DNA of 64,000 nucleotides from Myrica gale (taxonomy: Eukaryota; Streptophyta; Magnoliopsida; Fagales; Myricaceae): assembly GCA_963930655.1 (NCBI GenBank), contig OZ005617.1, positions 8,062,501 through 8,126,500 on the forward strand, read 5' to 3'. Shown here one piece after another: positions 1 to 9,920 of the stretch. Below the pieces are notes generated by a model. That model worked only from the letters and a program-made list of their open reading frames with translations. It made no database searches and was not told the origin of the DNA. Every line of letters starts with the position of its first letter. Within the stretch, counting starts at the first letter, position 1. The translations under genes were made by a program, and so were the position numbers.

Positions 1-286
1 TGCGAGCGTATAGAGAGAACGTTCGCACAGCTCATGCGAACGGATTACTGTACTGGGCATGATGATTTTTAATTTCGTCGTATGGCATCAAACGGTTCGA
101 ACGGTTTTATAAACAGTCCGAACGGTTTCGAGTGACAGAATATGAAAATCGTCACTTAAAACATTGGCTAACAGGCTTTAGGTGACAAACCGAGTGACAA
201 CTCGATTTTGTCACCCAAAACCTTAGCTGACGAAATTAGTACTTTGGTGATAAATTTTTTTGTCACTCAAAGTATTTTTTGTTTTG
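1..286. mobile_element. CACTA-type element, right-hand terminal region (runs in from the left)
   Basis: This stretch is built from short sub-terminal repeats around the words GTGACAAA and CGTCACTTAAA and closes with TTTGTCACTCAAAGTATTTT. It is the inverted counterpart of the left end at 33395-33655, including the shared stretch with GTTCGCACAGCTCATGCGAACG-like sequence. The last bases (GTTTTG) have decayed from the expected GTAGTG. The rest of the element lies outside the window. Family assignment is inferred from the matching end. Confidence 0.6.
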
Positions 287-424
287 AAATTTTGGAATGA
301 TAGATTTGAATTTTGTTTATATATGTTAGATATTCTATGATATTAATTTTTTTTATGTGCGAATACACGATGCATTGTCAATTAGATATTAATTTTCTTT
401 TGCTCGAACATATTCTGCGTGTTG

Positions 425-427
<3 letters not shown>

Positions 428-456
<29 letters not shown>
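428..456. repeat. TTA trinucleotide microsatellite
   Basis: About nine TTA/ATT units in a row, lying just outside the hAT MITE that follows. Confidence 0.9.
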
Positions 457-458
<2 letters not shown>

Positions 459-476
459 TTGTAATATGGTAGGTTG

Positions 477-830
477 TAGGGGTGGGCAAAAAACCCGAGA
501 CCCGACAACCCGAACCGGCCCGACCCATTTCAGACCCGATTGGGTCGGGTTTAGGCGGGTTCGGGTTTGCATGCAAATAAAAATCATTTTTCGGGTTCGG
601 GTATATGAACAAACCCGAATTAAACCCGAACCCGACCCGAACCCGAAAATATAATGGCCTCAACTCGTGACCCGCTTTTTCCGACCCGGACCGACCCGTT
701 TCGACTTGATATTTTCGGGTTTATACGGGTTCGGGTTCAGGTTCGGGTTTCCTCATAAATAAACCCGATATTTTTGGGTCGGGTTCGGGGCAGGGCAAAC
801 CCGAACCCGAACCCGGTTTGCCCACCCCTA
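477..830. mobile_element. hAT-type MITE rich in ACCCGA/TCGGGT words
   Basis: A 354-bp element whose ends are inverted repeats, TAGGGGTGGGCAAA and TTTGCCCACCCCTA. It is flanked by an 8-bp target duplication that matches at 7 of 8 bases: GTAGGTTG at 469-476 and GTTGGTTG at 831-838. The TAGGG ends and 8-bp duplication are the signature of the hAT superfamily. The interior is runs of CCCGAA/TTCGGG words that fold back on themselves. Open frames read through it on both strands, but they are proline/arginine-rich by-products and not genes. Confidence 0.85.
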
Positions 831-864
831 GTTGGTTGGTTATTAAATAGCCCCAAGGGCTTTA

Positions 865-1063
865 GGTTGTGTTTGCATCCAAAAATTTCACAAAATTTTT
901 CACCCTCTCACAATAAAATATTACAATATAATCTTTCTCTCTCCTATCAAATCATAACTTTTCACTACAAAAAATATAAAAAATTACATCTTTCTTCACT
1001 TTTTCACTAAACCCAATACTAAAAATTTTAACAACCCAAAAATTTTCTAATACAAACACACCC
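865..1063. mobile_element. Tourist-type (PIF/Harbinger) MITE
   Basis: A 199-bp AT-rich element with ends GGTTGTGTTTGCAT and ATACAAACACACCC. It is flanked by TTA on both sides (862-864 and 1064-1066), the usual 3-bp target of PIF/Harbinger elements. Related copies sit at 19045, 27892, 37288, 57306, 60157 and 63148. Confidence 0.75.
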
Positions 1064-1066
1064 TTA

Positions 1067-1775
1067 CTTCAATGATCTGAAGCAATATTCAACGGATAAT
1101 CATGGATTCAAATACTACTACTTGCGAGCGTGTTCTTAACTGACGTTTCATGTGTGTGGGACTGGAACATGCAATACGAGTAAAGGGGAATCTCCCTTAA
1201 TGAGTTAAAGATTAACCATGAAAGAGGTCTTTCTTAGTGGATCTAAAACATGATGAAACCACTTTTCAATATAAATTCATGTTTTCCCACGTGAACACGT
1301 TAGAAAGTAATACCACAGGTACTATTTTGTAAAAGTTGGATACTACAGGGACTGATGAGGTAATTAAGTCATATATTTATAGATTTTGTTGTATTTTCTA
1401 TAATAAGTATTATTTTTTTCTCTTGTAACATCGGAATTATATTAATTATTGAAAGATATAGTAGAAATTAGATATTATTGATAACTCGCTATAATTAAGG
1501 GTAAGATACCGGTATTTTAACTCCTAAACAGATGGTAAAAAGAAGAGAATTGGGGAGGATTTTGAATCGGGTGGAGTAATCGTGCAGATCGGATAGGGTT
1601 AGATTCAACGAGAACGCCCACAGGTTATATAGATTGAGTAGCAACATCGGCGTTAATTCCGTCTTGAGTTTGACTGAGCTCTCTCGCTCGCACACACGCT
1701 GACCAAGGAACCAGTTTTGATTTTTAAACGAATCAGCGTAAGTCCGTCGTCACCGGGTCCCAACAGGGTTGGTAC
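1067..1775. other. Intergenic stretch, no gene seen
   Basis: No codon-like frame or recognisable repeat was found here. The short minus-strand frame at 1495-1695 matches no family I know. The last eight bases (1768-1775, GTTGGTAC) are the left target duplication of the next element. Confidence 0.6.
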
Positions 1776-1789
1776 TAGGGCTGTACAAC

Positions 1790-1835
1790 CCCGGTGTAGG
1801 TGCCGGTTTTGGCCAAAACCGGCACCTACACCGGG
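1790..1835. repeat. Perfect 46-bp palindrome in the left sub-terminal region
   Basis: Each arm is 23 bases with no loop. The left arm is CCCGGTGTAGGTGCCGGTTT plus TGG, and the right arm is its exact complement, centred on GGCC at 1811-1814. The right sub-terminal region repeats the same words (GGCACCGGCACCTACACCGG near 4650). Confidence 0.9.
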
Positions 1836-2000
1836 TAGGCCGGTTTTGAAAAAATTGCCACCTACACCTACACCGTTAAGGGCAAAAACCGGCCGGTGTA
1901 GGTGGCGGTTTTAGCGGTGGCGGTTTCCGGTAATCCTATATTCATATTGAGCTAATTTTTTAACATATTACGCACATAAAAAATATAAACTCTACACTAA

Positions 2001-2136
2001 TACAATCCAATCCAAACTAATATAATCCAATCCAATCCAAAATCAATAATACAATTTAAACTAATACAATCCAATCCAAAATGAATAATCTAATCCAAAC
2101 TAATACAATCCAATCCATTTATACAATCCAATCCAT
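2001..2136. repeat. Degenerate tandem repeat of AATACAATCCAATCCA
   Basis: Several irregular copies of a roughly 16-40 bp unit built from AATCCAATCC and TAATACAATCC. It lies inside the Pack-hAT, between the left sub-terminal region and a short AC microsatellite (about 2215-2240). Confidence 0.7.
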
Positions 2137-2269
2137 TGCTACGAGACAATAAAAAAATGCACTCTGCAGTACTACGAGTAAGAACACTGCCTGACCTCGA
2201 CCATTTATACTTAAAAACACACACACACACACACACACATTCTGGAAACTTTAAGGGTCATTGTCTCTG

Positions 2270-2990
2270 TTTCAAAGCCAGATTCATGTCTGCCTTCTAG
2301 GACTAGAAAGGGTGCTACACTAGCTGCAAGTGACTCAAAGCGGAATCAGATTGCTCAACAAGGTACTCCTGTAAACAACATCAACCCCCCTGTTGATTAG
2401 GTTTCTCATACTTTTCATATAAGATGTAATGTTCAACTGTTTTGTTTTGGTTTGTTCCTTGTCTGATGCTGCAGTTAATGTTCAGAGGAAGAATGGATCG
2501 AAGGCCTTGGATAATCTTAGAAGTGCACAAAATATACCAAAAGCTGGTCCTGCTAACAAACTTTTAACTACTGGAATATCTGTTAGACAATCTAGAAGGA
2601 ATGTGGTGAGAACTTGAAGCTGTTAGAAGCAGCAGCATTTGTGTTCATTGTATTAGAAACTTGTAGGACTAGGCTAATAATTTCTTGAACCCTATCGGCA
2701 GATTTTTATTTACTAGCGATCATATATTCATTATTGTGTTAATGAAATAACAATAGGTCACTTCAACATCAGAAAAATAGCCATCAACCAATTTACAACA
2801 TCCTCTGGTTAGTAATGGCCTTGAGAATGTGAAAACACATGAAAATATGAAATCAAGAATGTGAAGGTCTCAGGCCTGAGTACTGGATGTTCTGTTCCAT
2901 CTACTGTCAACCTTGCTTCACATGATAGACGAATTGAAAAAAGGACATCTGTCATGAAAATGAATAGTGGGCAGAAGATGGAAGTGTAGG
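2270..2990 (+). pseudogene. Unidentified exon-like fragments inside the Pack-hAT
   Basis: Three short codon-like stretches lie in a row on the plus strand. One around 2290-2398 reads a Ser/Lys/Gln-rich peptide ending NINPPVD and a stop. One at about 2476-2617 is preceded by an acceptor-like TGCAG and contains GSKALDNLRSAQNIPKAG and SVRQSRRNVVRT before a stop. One near 2865-2988 contains STVNLASHDRRIEKRTS. Their composition and the acceptor-like site suggest exons of one plant gene, but I cannot name it. No intact frame joins them. They are probably captured or decayed, and could instead be chance frames. Confidence 0.4.
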
Positions 2991-3193
2991 TGCCATGTGA
3001 GGATTATAACAGAGATGAAGTGATGAAAAATCAACAACAGGTTCATAGCATATGAAAATGGTTCCAATTAAGTGAGTCTTGAAGAAAACATAGAGACCAT
3101 ACTCAAAAGGAGGCTCACAACCAGAAAAGCTTTACTTAATCAAAATGTACCAACACCACCCAATTTGAAGATCATAAGAAAACTCATACTTAC

Positions 3194-4312
3194 CTCACTC
3201 TGGAGTGCAGAAGCAGTTGTTCCCCGGCCATCAGGTTCTACTGAAAGAAGGACATCCAAAAGGGCCAATACTGATGTAGGAAAGTCCTTAAATGATTCAG
3301 CAACAGAACGCTTGTAAGGATGTTGAGGTTTGAAGATGGTTGCATGAGGCAATTTTGACTTCTTCCAGTACTCTTCAGAAGGTGAACCGCAAAGTTTGAA
3401 GATCTTATGTAGTTGCTCAACCTATAAATCGCAAATAATATCATCATGATGCCCAGAGAAACAAGAGACATGAGCAGTTCCATAGGTGAAGCTTTCAGAC
3501 ATCCATGCCATGGGAGCACAAGACAAAGCATTGGACCCCCAACAAATAATAAGTAGCATGTAGTTGTCAGTATATAACATGGGACGATAGGAGCTTTTCT
3601 GTCTTACATTCCCATTGATGAGTACTGGAACCTATTATTTGGTACATAACATGGGACGATAGGAGCATTGTCACATATTATTTGGTATCATCAAGGTATT
3701 TTGCATGTCCTAGGAACCTAAAAACTATATGATGATTTTAAGCAGTACAGAGGAAGATTTCTTACACACTCATGGTATACGCAAATAATGCCAATCATAA
3801 ATGCTGATCAATCTGGGTAATTCACCACTTTTCATCTTGAGTACGGAAGAAAAAAACACTTTTTAACTTCAATGAAAGAAGATGTCAAAGTGGACATTAA
3901 ATTCTGGTTTATGAGCATTGCTGCCTGGTTGAACTCCTAACCAACTAAGGTCACTTGTCTTGACACAAGATAGAAATCTGATGCATCTAATCCAGTGCAA
4001 AGAACTCCCATATTTCTTACATATCCAAGACAAAGCTGGAAAAAGTACCTCTGTTCTTCCCGGCATAATAGGCTTCCCGGCAAATAATTCTGCAAGAATG
4101 CAACCAGTACTCCACAAATCCACAGCAATTCCATAGTTCGTAGAGCCAAGCAAAAGTTCAGGGGGTCGATACCATAAAGTTACCACCCGACTCGTCAGAG
4201 GCTGCTTCTGATGCGGGTGGAAAAAGGTTGCTAACCCAAAATCACCAATTTTAAGATTGCCACTATTGTCAATCAGAAGATTTGACCCTTTGATGTCTCG
4301 ATGCAAAACACT
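3194..4312 (-). pseudogene. Captured fragment of a CDK-like Ser/Thr kinase gene (At1g54610/CRK-like)
   Basis: Two minus-strand exons with proper splice sites. The first (4312-4049) encodes the catalytic loop LHRDIKGSNLLIDN, the magnesium-binding KIGDFGLATFF, the activation segment RVVTLWYRPPELLLG and the VDLWSTGCILAELF helix. It ends at a GTAC donor. The second (3421-3194), after a TATAG acceptor, continues in frame with VEQLHKIFKLCGSPSEEYW, then ERGT-like GRGTTASAL, ending at a GTAAGT donor. The order and wording match plant CDK-like kinases of the At1g54610 type. The N-lobe (glycine loop, catalytic lysine) and the C-terminal tail are absent. Upstream of the HRD exon the sequence turns abruptly into unrelated leader-like DNA. 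It cannot encode an active kinase. It lies wholly inside the hAT element. Confidence 0.85.
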
Positions 4313-4754
4313 AGCGAAAGCGAGAAAGAGAGACGAAGACCTTCACCTCCTGTTCTTGCCGCTGCTGTGCTTCTTCCGACGAAGGAGACTTTTTGGTAGG
4401 GAACCGTTCCAAAGTGAAGTCAATTTCAAGATCAAAGAGACGAATCACGACGTGAAACGAAATCGATTAGGCGAGGAAGAATGAGAGAGCGAGAGAGTTT
4501 GGGGTGAACTTGGTGACGCACTGACGCGGGGGGGGGGGGGATTTGCTGGAAGATGAAAAAAAAGGGGGAAACCCGGTTCCCGGTCCCCCGGGTTCCCGGT
4601 GCCGGGGAACCCGGGAACCGGGAATACCCCCGGGTTTCCCCCAAAATGAGGCACCGGCACCTACACCGGTTTCCCGGTCCTCCGGGTTCCCGGTGCCGGT
4701 GCCGGTGCCGGGGCCGGTGCCACCGGAATTTTCCGGTGGCACTGAACAGCCCTA

Positions 4755-5668
4755 GTTGGTACCCCACACTCTTGCTTTATTTTTCGATCTCTCTCTTTCC
4801 CACCGAGTCATCAATTTCGTTTCATTTCCACATTGACCTTTGGACACGTTAGTCTCTGTTCGGCTCGACTCCTAGGGTTTCGTTCTCTCTTAGAAAGAAT
4901 AATTGAGTGAGAGAAGAAGATGATGCAATTGGACTTTCCTGGGTGCTCATTTCCACAATTCAAGGCGTAATTTTTCCTTTCCCTCTCTCTCTTCTCTGTC
5001 TCTTGCTTTCTTCGCGTTTGCTTATTTCCTGTTCGGGTTTCCATACACTGGGGATTATCTTTTTTTCGGTGGGGGACTTTGAATTGATTGTTGGAGAGAA
5101 TATTCGAGGTTATATTTGGTCAGAATTTTTGCTTGCTTTGTGGGATCTTTCTCTCGGTGCTGCGGGGTAGAATCTGGTGGGAGATTGCAGATTTATTTTC
5201 TGGTCTAATTCAAGTATCAGAGCTGGGTTTTTGAGGAACTTTTCGGTTTCTCTAAGGCTGATTGGATCTGGGTTTTGTTTGTAAGCGGGAGCGAAGAATA
5301 CGTTATGTTTCTCTGCTTCTGAAACTCAGCTATATCCGGTTTGCTATTTGTGGCTTTCTGTGGGGGTGATTTCTTCTACGCTCATATCGCTGTGAATAAT
5401 TCAGAGTTGTTTTGAGCTTGAATCGTAGGGTGTTGGGTTTTCTTCTGAAGTTTGACTGGTTTTCTCTTTGAGGTTACGTAGTGAAACAAAAAATTGGGTC
5501 TGCTGAAATAGTAAAGATTAAGATTGGATCCTGTGAGAAGTTTCTAGTGTTTGAACTTCACTTTTAAAGTTTCGGTAATGCTTTGAAGCTTAAGAATGGT
5601 TTGACTTTCTTTGTCATCGGAGGACCGTATATTTTCCTGGAGTGATTTTGCGTTTCTAGCTTTACAGA
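4755..5668 (+). promoter_or_regulatory. Promoter and 5' leader of the VQ gene, with a probable leader intron
   Basis: This begins at the right target duplication of the Pack-hAT. Pyrimidine-rich stretches (TCTCTCTCTTTCCC near 4785, CCCTCTCTCTCTTCTCTGTCTC near 4980) and CTAGGGTTTCG resemble a plant leader. A polypyrimidine-type tract ends CTAGCTTTACAG at 5667, one base before the ATG, so an intron in the leader is likely. I cannot fix its donor. Any promoter must be short or lie partly inside the transposon. Confidence 0.5.
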
Positions 5669-6595
5669 ATGGATAATTCCAATAACAGGAATAATGATCA
5701 TTTGGGTGTAAATAAAATGGGGAAGAATATACGGAAGAGTCCCTTGCACCAACCAAATTTTACAAATACTCCTCCTAGGCAGCAACCTCAGCCTCAGGTG
5801 TACAACATAAGCAAGAATGATTTTCGAAATATTGTTCAACAGCTTACTGGTTCGCCTTCTCAAGAGCCTCTGCCAAGACCTCCAAACAATCCACCTAAAC
5901 CCCAGAGTATGCGGCTGCAGAGAATTCGCCCTCCCCCATTGACGCCTATCAACCGACCTCACATACCCCCTCCAATGCCAGTCCCTGCAGCTCCTCCACA
6001 GATGGTGTACAATAATAGCTTTGTCAGACCCGGTCAGTTCGGACAGCCATCACCCATGCCGTTGCAACCATTGACACCTGGAGAATCAATTTGGGCGAAT
6101 ACAGCTGAGTCTCCTATCTCGGCTTACATGCGCTACCTGCAAAATTCAATAATGGATCCAGGTCCCAGGGGCAACCTAGCTCAAGCTCAACCACAACTGC
6201 AATTTCCTGGTCAAATTCACGGTCAGCCACAGTCAGCTGCTCTACTTCCTAACCCTCACATGCCGGCTCTCCCTTCCCCCAGAATGAATGGTCCTACCCC
6301 GCACATGCCTTCCCAGCAAGTAAATGGTCCTGCCCTTTTACCCTCTCCAACATCTCAGTTTCTCTTGCCATCTCCATCTGGTTACATGAACTTGTTGTCA
6401 CCACGGTCACCTTATCCATTGTTCTCACCTGGGATGCAGTTTCCTCCACCTCTGACACCCAATTTCGCTTTTTCACCCATGGCTCAATCAGGGATTTTAG
6501 GCCCAGGGCCTCAACCTCCGCTTTCTCCAGGCCTGTTCCCATTATCTCCTTCGGGGTTCTTTCCCATCCCAAGTCCAAGATGGAGGGAACATTGA
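5669..6595 (+). CDS. IKU1: VQ-motif protein, HAIKU1/VQ14-like
   Basis: Encodes 308 residues in one exon. The VQ core FRNIVQQLTG is at residues 52-61, matching FxxxVQxxTG, the short helix through which VQ proteins bind the WRKY domain of transcription factors. The N-terminus (DHLGVNKMGKNIRKSPLHQP, residues 10-29) and the stretch NNPPKPQSMRLQRIRPPPLT (about 74-93) are hallmarks of the HAIKU1 (VQ14) subgroup, as is the ESPISAYMRYLQNS block near 147-160. The rest is Pro/Ser/Gln-rich with many SPSP-like sites, presumably disordered. In Arabidopsis IKU1 acts in the endosperm with WRKY10/MINI3 to promote seed growth. Its role here is inferred from family membership. The ATG follows a 3' splice site (TTTACAG) by one base, which supports this start. 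A VQ9-type name is possible. Confidence 0.9.
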   Translation: MDNSNNRNNDHLGVNKMGKNIRKSPLHQPNFTNTPPRQQPQPQVYNISKNDFRNIVQQLTGSPSQEPLPRPPNNPPKPQSMRLQRIRPPPLTPINRPHIPPPMPVPAAPPQMVYNNSFVRPGQFGQPSPMPLQPLTPGESIWANTAESPISAYMRYLQNSIMDPGPRGNLAQAQPQLQFPGQIHGQPQSAALLPNPHMPALPSPRMNGPTPHMPSQQVNGPALLPSPTSQFLLPSPSGYMNLLSPRSPYPLFSPGMQFPPPLTPNFAFSPMAQSGILGPGPQPPLSPGLFPLSPSGFFPIPSPRWREH

Positions 6596-8474
6596 TCCTT
6601 GTCATAGCACTTTATGCTTGTCAACTCTTTGCTAAATCAGGAATGAATGGTATCATTATGTGGATACCCACTTCTCAGAAGAGCTTCTTTGAGATGTAAT
6701 GTACACTGGTGTAAGAGGTCTTTGGTCATTGTACTGTATTATCTCTCTTTTCTTGTTTCTCATGCGTTGGTGCCCATCTTGCAGCATGCCTTAATAATAG
6801 ACTCAGTAACAGCTGCAAGGTTGTTTTTGGGGAGCACTTTTACAGTAGGCGATTTAGTGAAGTCCAGACAACTCGACTGAACAGTTGGACAGAGCTATAA
6901 CGTGGAAGGAGGTAGGATTCGCAGAAATTGAAATTTTTAATGTAGGCTACCTAGGGCAGGAATTCGGATGCGTTTGTAATATTTTAAAGGCATTCTTACA
7001 TAGTTGAAAGTTAAATTCTTCTTCAGCTCATTGGTCTATTGTTTTACCCCCGAAAGTGTTGGTATTATAATAAAGCTTCAGATTATTTGAGCAGCTCAAG
7101 CTTCTCCATAAGCTGACTAAATTAGGAAAGATCTTTGGGCAGCTGAGTTTGATTTGCCTTAGCTAGAGATTAGCAAGGGATAGCAACCTCATTTTACGGA
7201 TGATCTTCTGAGCTTTAAGACATGGAAGTGTATAATTAGTGTGTGATTTATCTGGTATCCATTGGTTCATGTAACCTTCAACTTCTTTTCTCTGGCCAAG
7301 GATAATATTTTCGCTATCTTTTGTGTCTAGATTGGTAGAATGTTTTGTTACAGTTACTTGTTTCCCCATTCTTGCGTAGAGATTTGTCACGTTGATTAGG
7401 TTTTATTTGCATTATGGATGTGAATGGGATGAAGGGGTGATCCCGTGGTACTTGGATACTGTGTTGTCTGTCAACTTCTTTCATTATGGTTCACCCCCTC
7501 TTCTCCTCTTCTCCTCTTCTTTTCTCACCTATGATGCATCATCTATGCTATAGTAATGTTCTCCTCCTTGTTGGCCAACTCTCATATTCTCTGGCTTGGC
7601 ATTTTCTCAAGTAATTCGAATTCTAATGTTCATCTCTTTGTGCCCCTGCAACACATCCCTCCAGGTCCAATTCAAACCGAACAAAAGGAGAACGCTGATG
7701 TGCGACTTCGCAGGATTCTGCTGAGGTTTTTAACCAGTGTTCATGTAAAGATTAATCAAATGTGCTCTCTAGTAATGTCTCTGCGCGCTCCCCCTGATCC
7801 CCTCTTTTATCATTAGAACAAAGCTAGATGCAAGCAGGAAGCAGGTCCAGAAGATACATACTGAATACAGATTATGATCAATTAGGTTTCAGGACGTATT
7901 TTGGCATTTACCTAATGTTATATAAACCGCTTCACCTGTTTTCTGCATAGAGCTAAACTATCTATGATCCTTAGTTGTCAAGTTTTGAGACATGGGCCCA
8001 CGCTATCTCTTTATTGATCTAAACCAAACGTAGCCAGAATTTTGTTAAGTTGCGTCTAAATTGTCAGTGAGCTCCCTGAAATCGATTCAGGGATTTATTT
8101 GTATGGCCCGGTTATACGTACTAGTTGTCTGTACTTATTCAAGCATAGACAGGTTTGCAGATTTAAGGCCTGTGACTGAAGATGGTTTGGAAGCCATGAC
8201 CAAGAATCATCAGCTGCCAAATTCTTGGTGTCTCTAATAGTAGGTTTTGCTCAGTAAGAGAGACTTGAAAGTTGGACCGTTGGATCCCGTTGTGGAAGAT
8301 TGTTAATAGTGTAGGTTGGGATTCTGTACTATCTCCTTTTTAGATTACTGTAAGATCTAGACATAGACGCCTAACCCTTTGATAGTTCATTTTTAAACAA
8401 TATATATTCATGTCACTTGTTTTTCAAGTGCTTTAAAAAAGGGGGAAAATTAATAAGTAGTTGATAAGCGATAG
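6596..8474 (+). other. 3' flank of the VQ gene; no further gene recognised
   Basis: The stop is followed by AT-rich sequence. An AATAAA at 7069-7074 could serve as a poly(A) signal, though it is some 470 bases from the stop. The short frames here (6647-6880, 7163-7390, 7556-7816) show no known domain. Confidence 0.45.
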
Positions 8475-8830
8475 AATTTTACAGACATTCCCTAGCCACC
8501 ATTCGAGAACTCGTCCGCGTCAAACCAATCCTTCCCTTTATCGAGGAGGACTCAGAGGTTCCAGTCTCTACTTTCCTCTTTCTTTTTGCCTTTTCTCCTT
8601 CTCCAAAATCTTGAAAGCTAGATCTGTCCCATTTTGTCCACTTCCATCGTATAATTTTACAGACATTCCCTAGCCACCATTCGAGAACTCGTCCGCGTCA
8701 AACCAATCCTTCCCTTTATCGAGGATGACTCACAGGTTCCAATCTCTACTTTCCTCTTTCTTTTGCCTTTTCTCATCTTTCTCCAAAATCTTGAAAGATC
8801 TGTCCCATTTTGTCCACTTCCATCGTATAT
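8475..8830. repeat. Tandem duplication of a ~178-bp unit
   Basis: Two head-to-tail copies starting at AATTTTACAGACATTCCCTA (8475 and 8653). Both contain CCACCATTCGAGAACTCGTC and end near CACTTCCATCGTAT. They differ by a few substitutions and small indels. The CT-rich half resembles a gene leader, but no gene follows. Confidence 0.85.
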
Positions 8831-9365
8831 GCACCACAGCAGTCCTCTCTCCCTTCCCCTCCCTTTTTTGTAAGCTCTTATTTGCTTAACTAATGCTTCT
8901 AAAACTCGCCAATAGGAATTACCTACCTAATCAGGGATATCCGATAAAATTGATTATCTAGTTAATGCGGAAAAATAGTTTTAACCATCAAGTAATGGTT
9001 AAACACTTGAGAGATCATAAAAACGAAAACCACTTTCTTTAATTTTGCAAATGAAAATTACTTCAAAGTATAATAAAATATTAAGTGGGCCAGAGATAAT
9101 GATACTATTAATGTGATACTTTTTAATTAAAATAATAGAGCATGGAGTGGATGTCTGAGGTTAAGATTCTAAGTAGCAATTATTAATATAATATTATGGG
9201 CATTTTTCTTAAAAGTAAAAAATAATGTACTATGACCTAAAGTCTAAACTATAGAACTTATGCTCTAATACTCACCAAGCCTCCCTATTTTGTTGTTCTT
9301 CTCTCCATCAATCTAACCCTATGTCTTGCTCGAGAATCTGACAGAAAAGAAAGAGGACTCCTCTA
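8831..9365. other. Intergenic, AT-rich, nothing recognised
   Basis: No open frame, repeat or motif that I can support. Confidence 0.5.
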
Positions 9366-9920
9366 ATGCCTCATTTTCTTTCGGACCTTCCGCTCGAACT
9401 ATTAACAGACATTTTCTCCAGAGTGGTACAAGATAATGGCGTGGAGGAATATTTCAAATTGGTGAGGGTGAGCTCCAAATTCTGAGAGATAGTTAAGTCA
9501 TCTCCAGTGCTTCAAAGTATTAAGTTTGAAGAGCTTCCCCTTCATGAAGATCGTAGCCCCCCAGTGCAGGAGTTCTTCTCAACCCTGCAAAGGTATGAGA
9601 ACCCTGATGTTCTCTACCTCAAAGGGGTGTAGTTAGCATGTGAGCTCGAAACTGAATCCAACAGGAGAGGGGATGATCATGCGGGCCAGTTAGCTCTAGT
9701 GTCCTTGTGCCATCTATACTGAGTGCATGTTAAACAAGCCTAAGGATGAGGTAGGTTGTGAGGTATAAGAGAATCTGGATGCCCTTAAACAACACTTGGG
9801 CTCCGATAACATGCAGTGGGAGTGTACGGGTGCCATTGAAGTGTTTCGTGAGGCCTAGGGTGACTATGCCCCTATTGCGGGAGGCAAGCCCCGAATCTGC
9901 GTAAAGGGTTGCATGTCACC
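9366..9920 (+). pseudogene. Broken F-box-like gene, At1g67623/At2g35280 type (copy 1)
   Basis: From an ATG at 9366 the frame reads an F-box start, LSDLPLELLTDIFSRVV, then EEYFKLVRVSSKF, a TGA, and further matching sequence (VKSSPVLQSIKFEELPL, FFSTLQRYENPDVLYLKGV) before a TAG. The spacing of the F-box, the SKF helix and the FF..LQR..NPDVLY block is that of the plant F-box family typified by At1g67623, whose members would serve as substrate receptors of SCF ubiquitin ligases. Two in-frame stops make it a pseudogene. Relatives follow at 10645 and 12125 in the same direction. Confidence 0.65.

Larger units (their letters stand above)
1776..4754. mobile_element. Pack-hAT: hAT-type element carrying host gene fragments
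   Basis: A 2,979-bp element bounded by TAGGGCTGT and its inverted copy ACAGCCCTA, flanked on both sides by the identical 8-bp target duplication GTTGGTAC (1768-1775 and 4755-4762). Both ends have GC-rich, self-complementary sub-terminal regions made of variants of CCGGTGTAGGTGCCGG and CCCGGTTCCCGG (1785-1935 and 4520-4745). No transposase frame is present, so it is non-autonomous. The interior holds at least two unrelated gene-like pieces: protein-kinase exons on the minus strand and unidentified exon-like sequence on the plus strand. The intact target duplication shows that it moved as one unit. It sits about 0.9 kb upstream of the VQ gene start codon. Confidence 0.85.

Noticed and set aside
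477-830. Interstitial telomere repeat
   Set aside because: The TTCGGG/CCCGAA words differ from the plant telomere TTTAGGG, are irregular and lie wholly within a hAT MITE.
3072-3531. Separate small frames on both strands near the kinase exons
   Set aside because: They are pieces or shadows of the kinase exon 3421-3194 and its introns; only the spliced reading makes sense.
4432-4852. Overlapping Pro/Gly/Arg-rich open frames on both strands
   Set aside because: They are translations of the GC-rich, self-complementary sub-terminal region of the hAT element.
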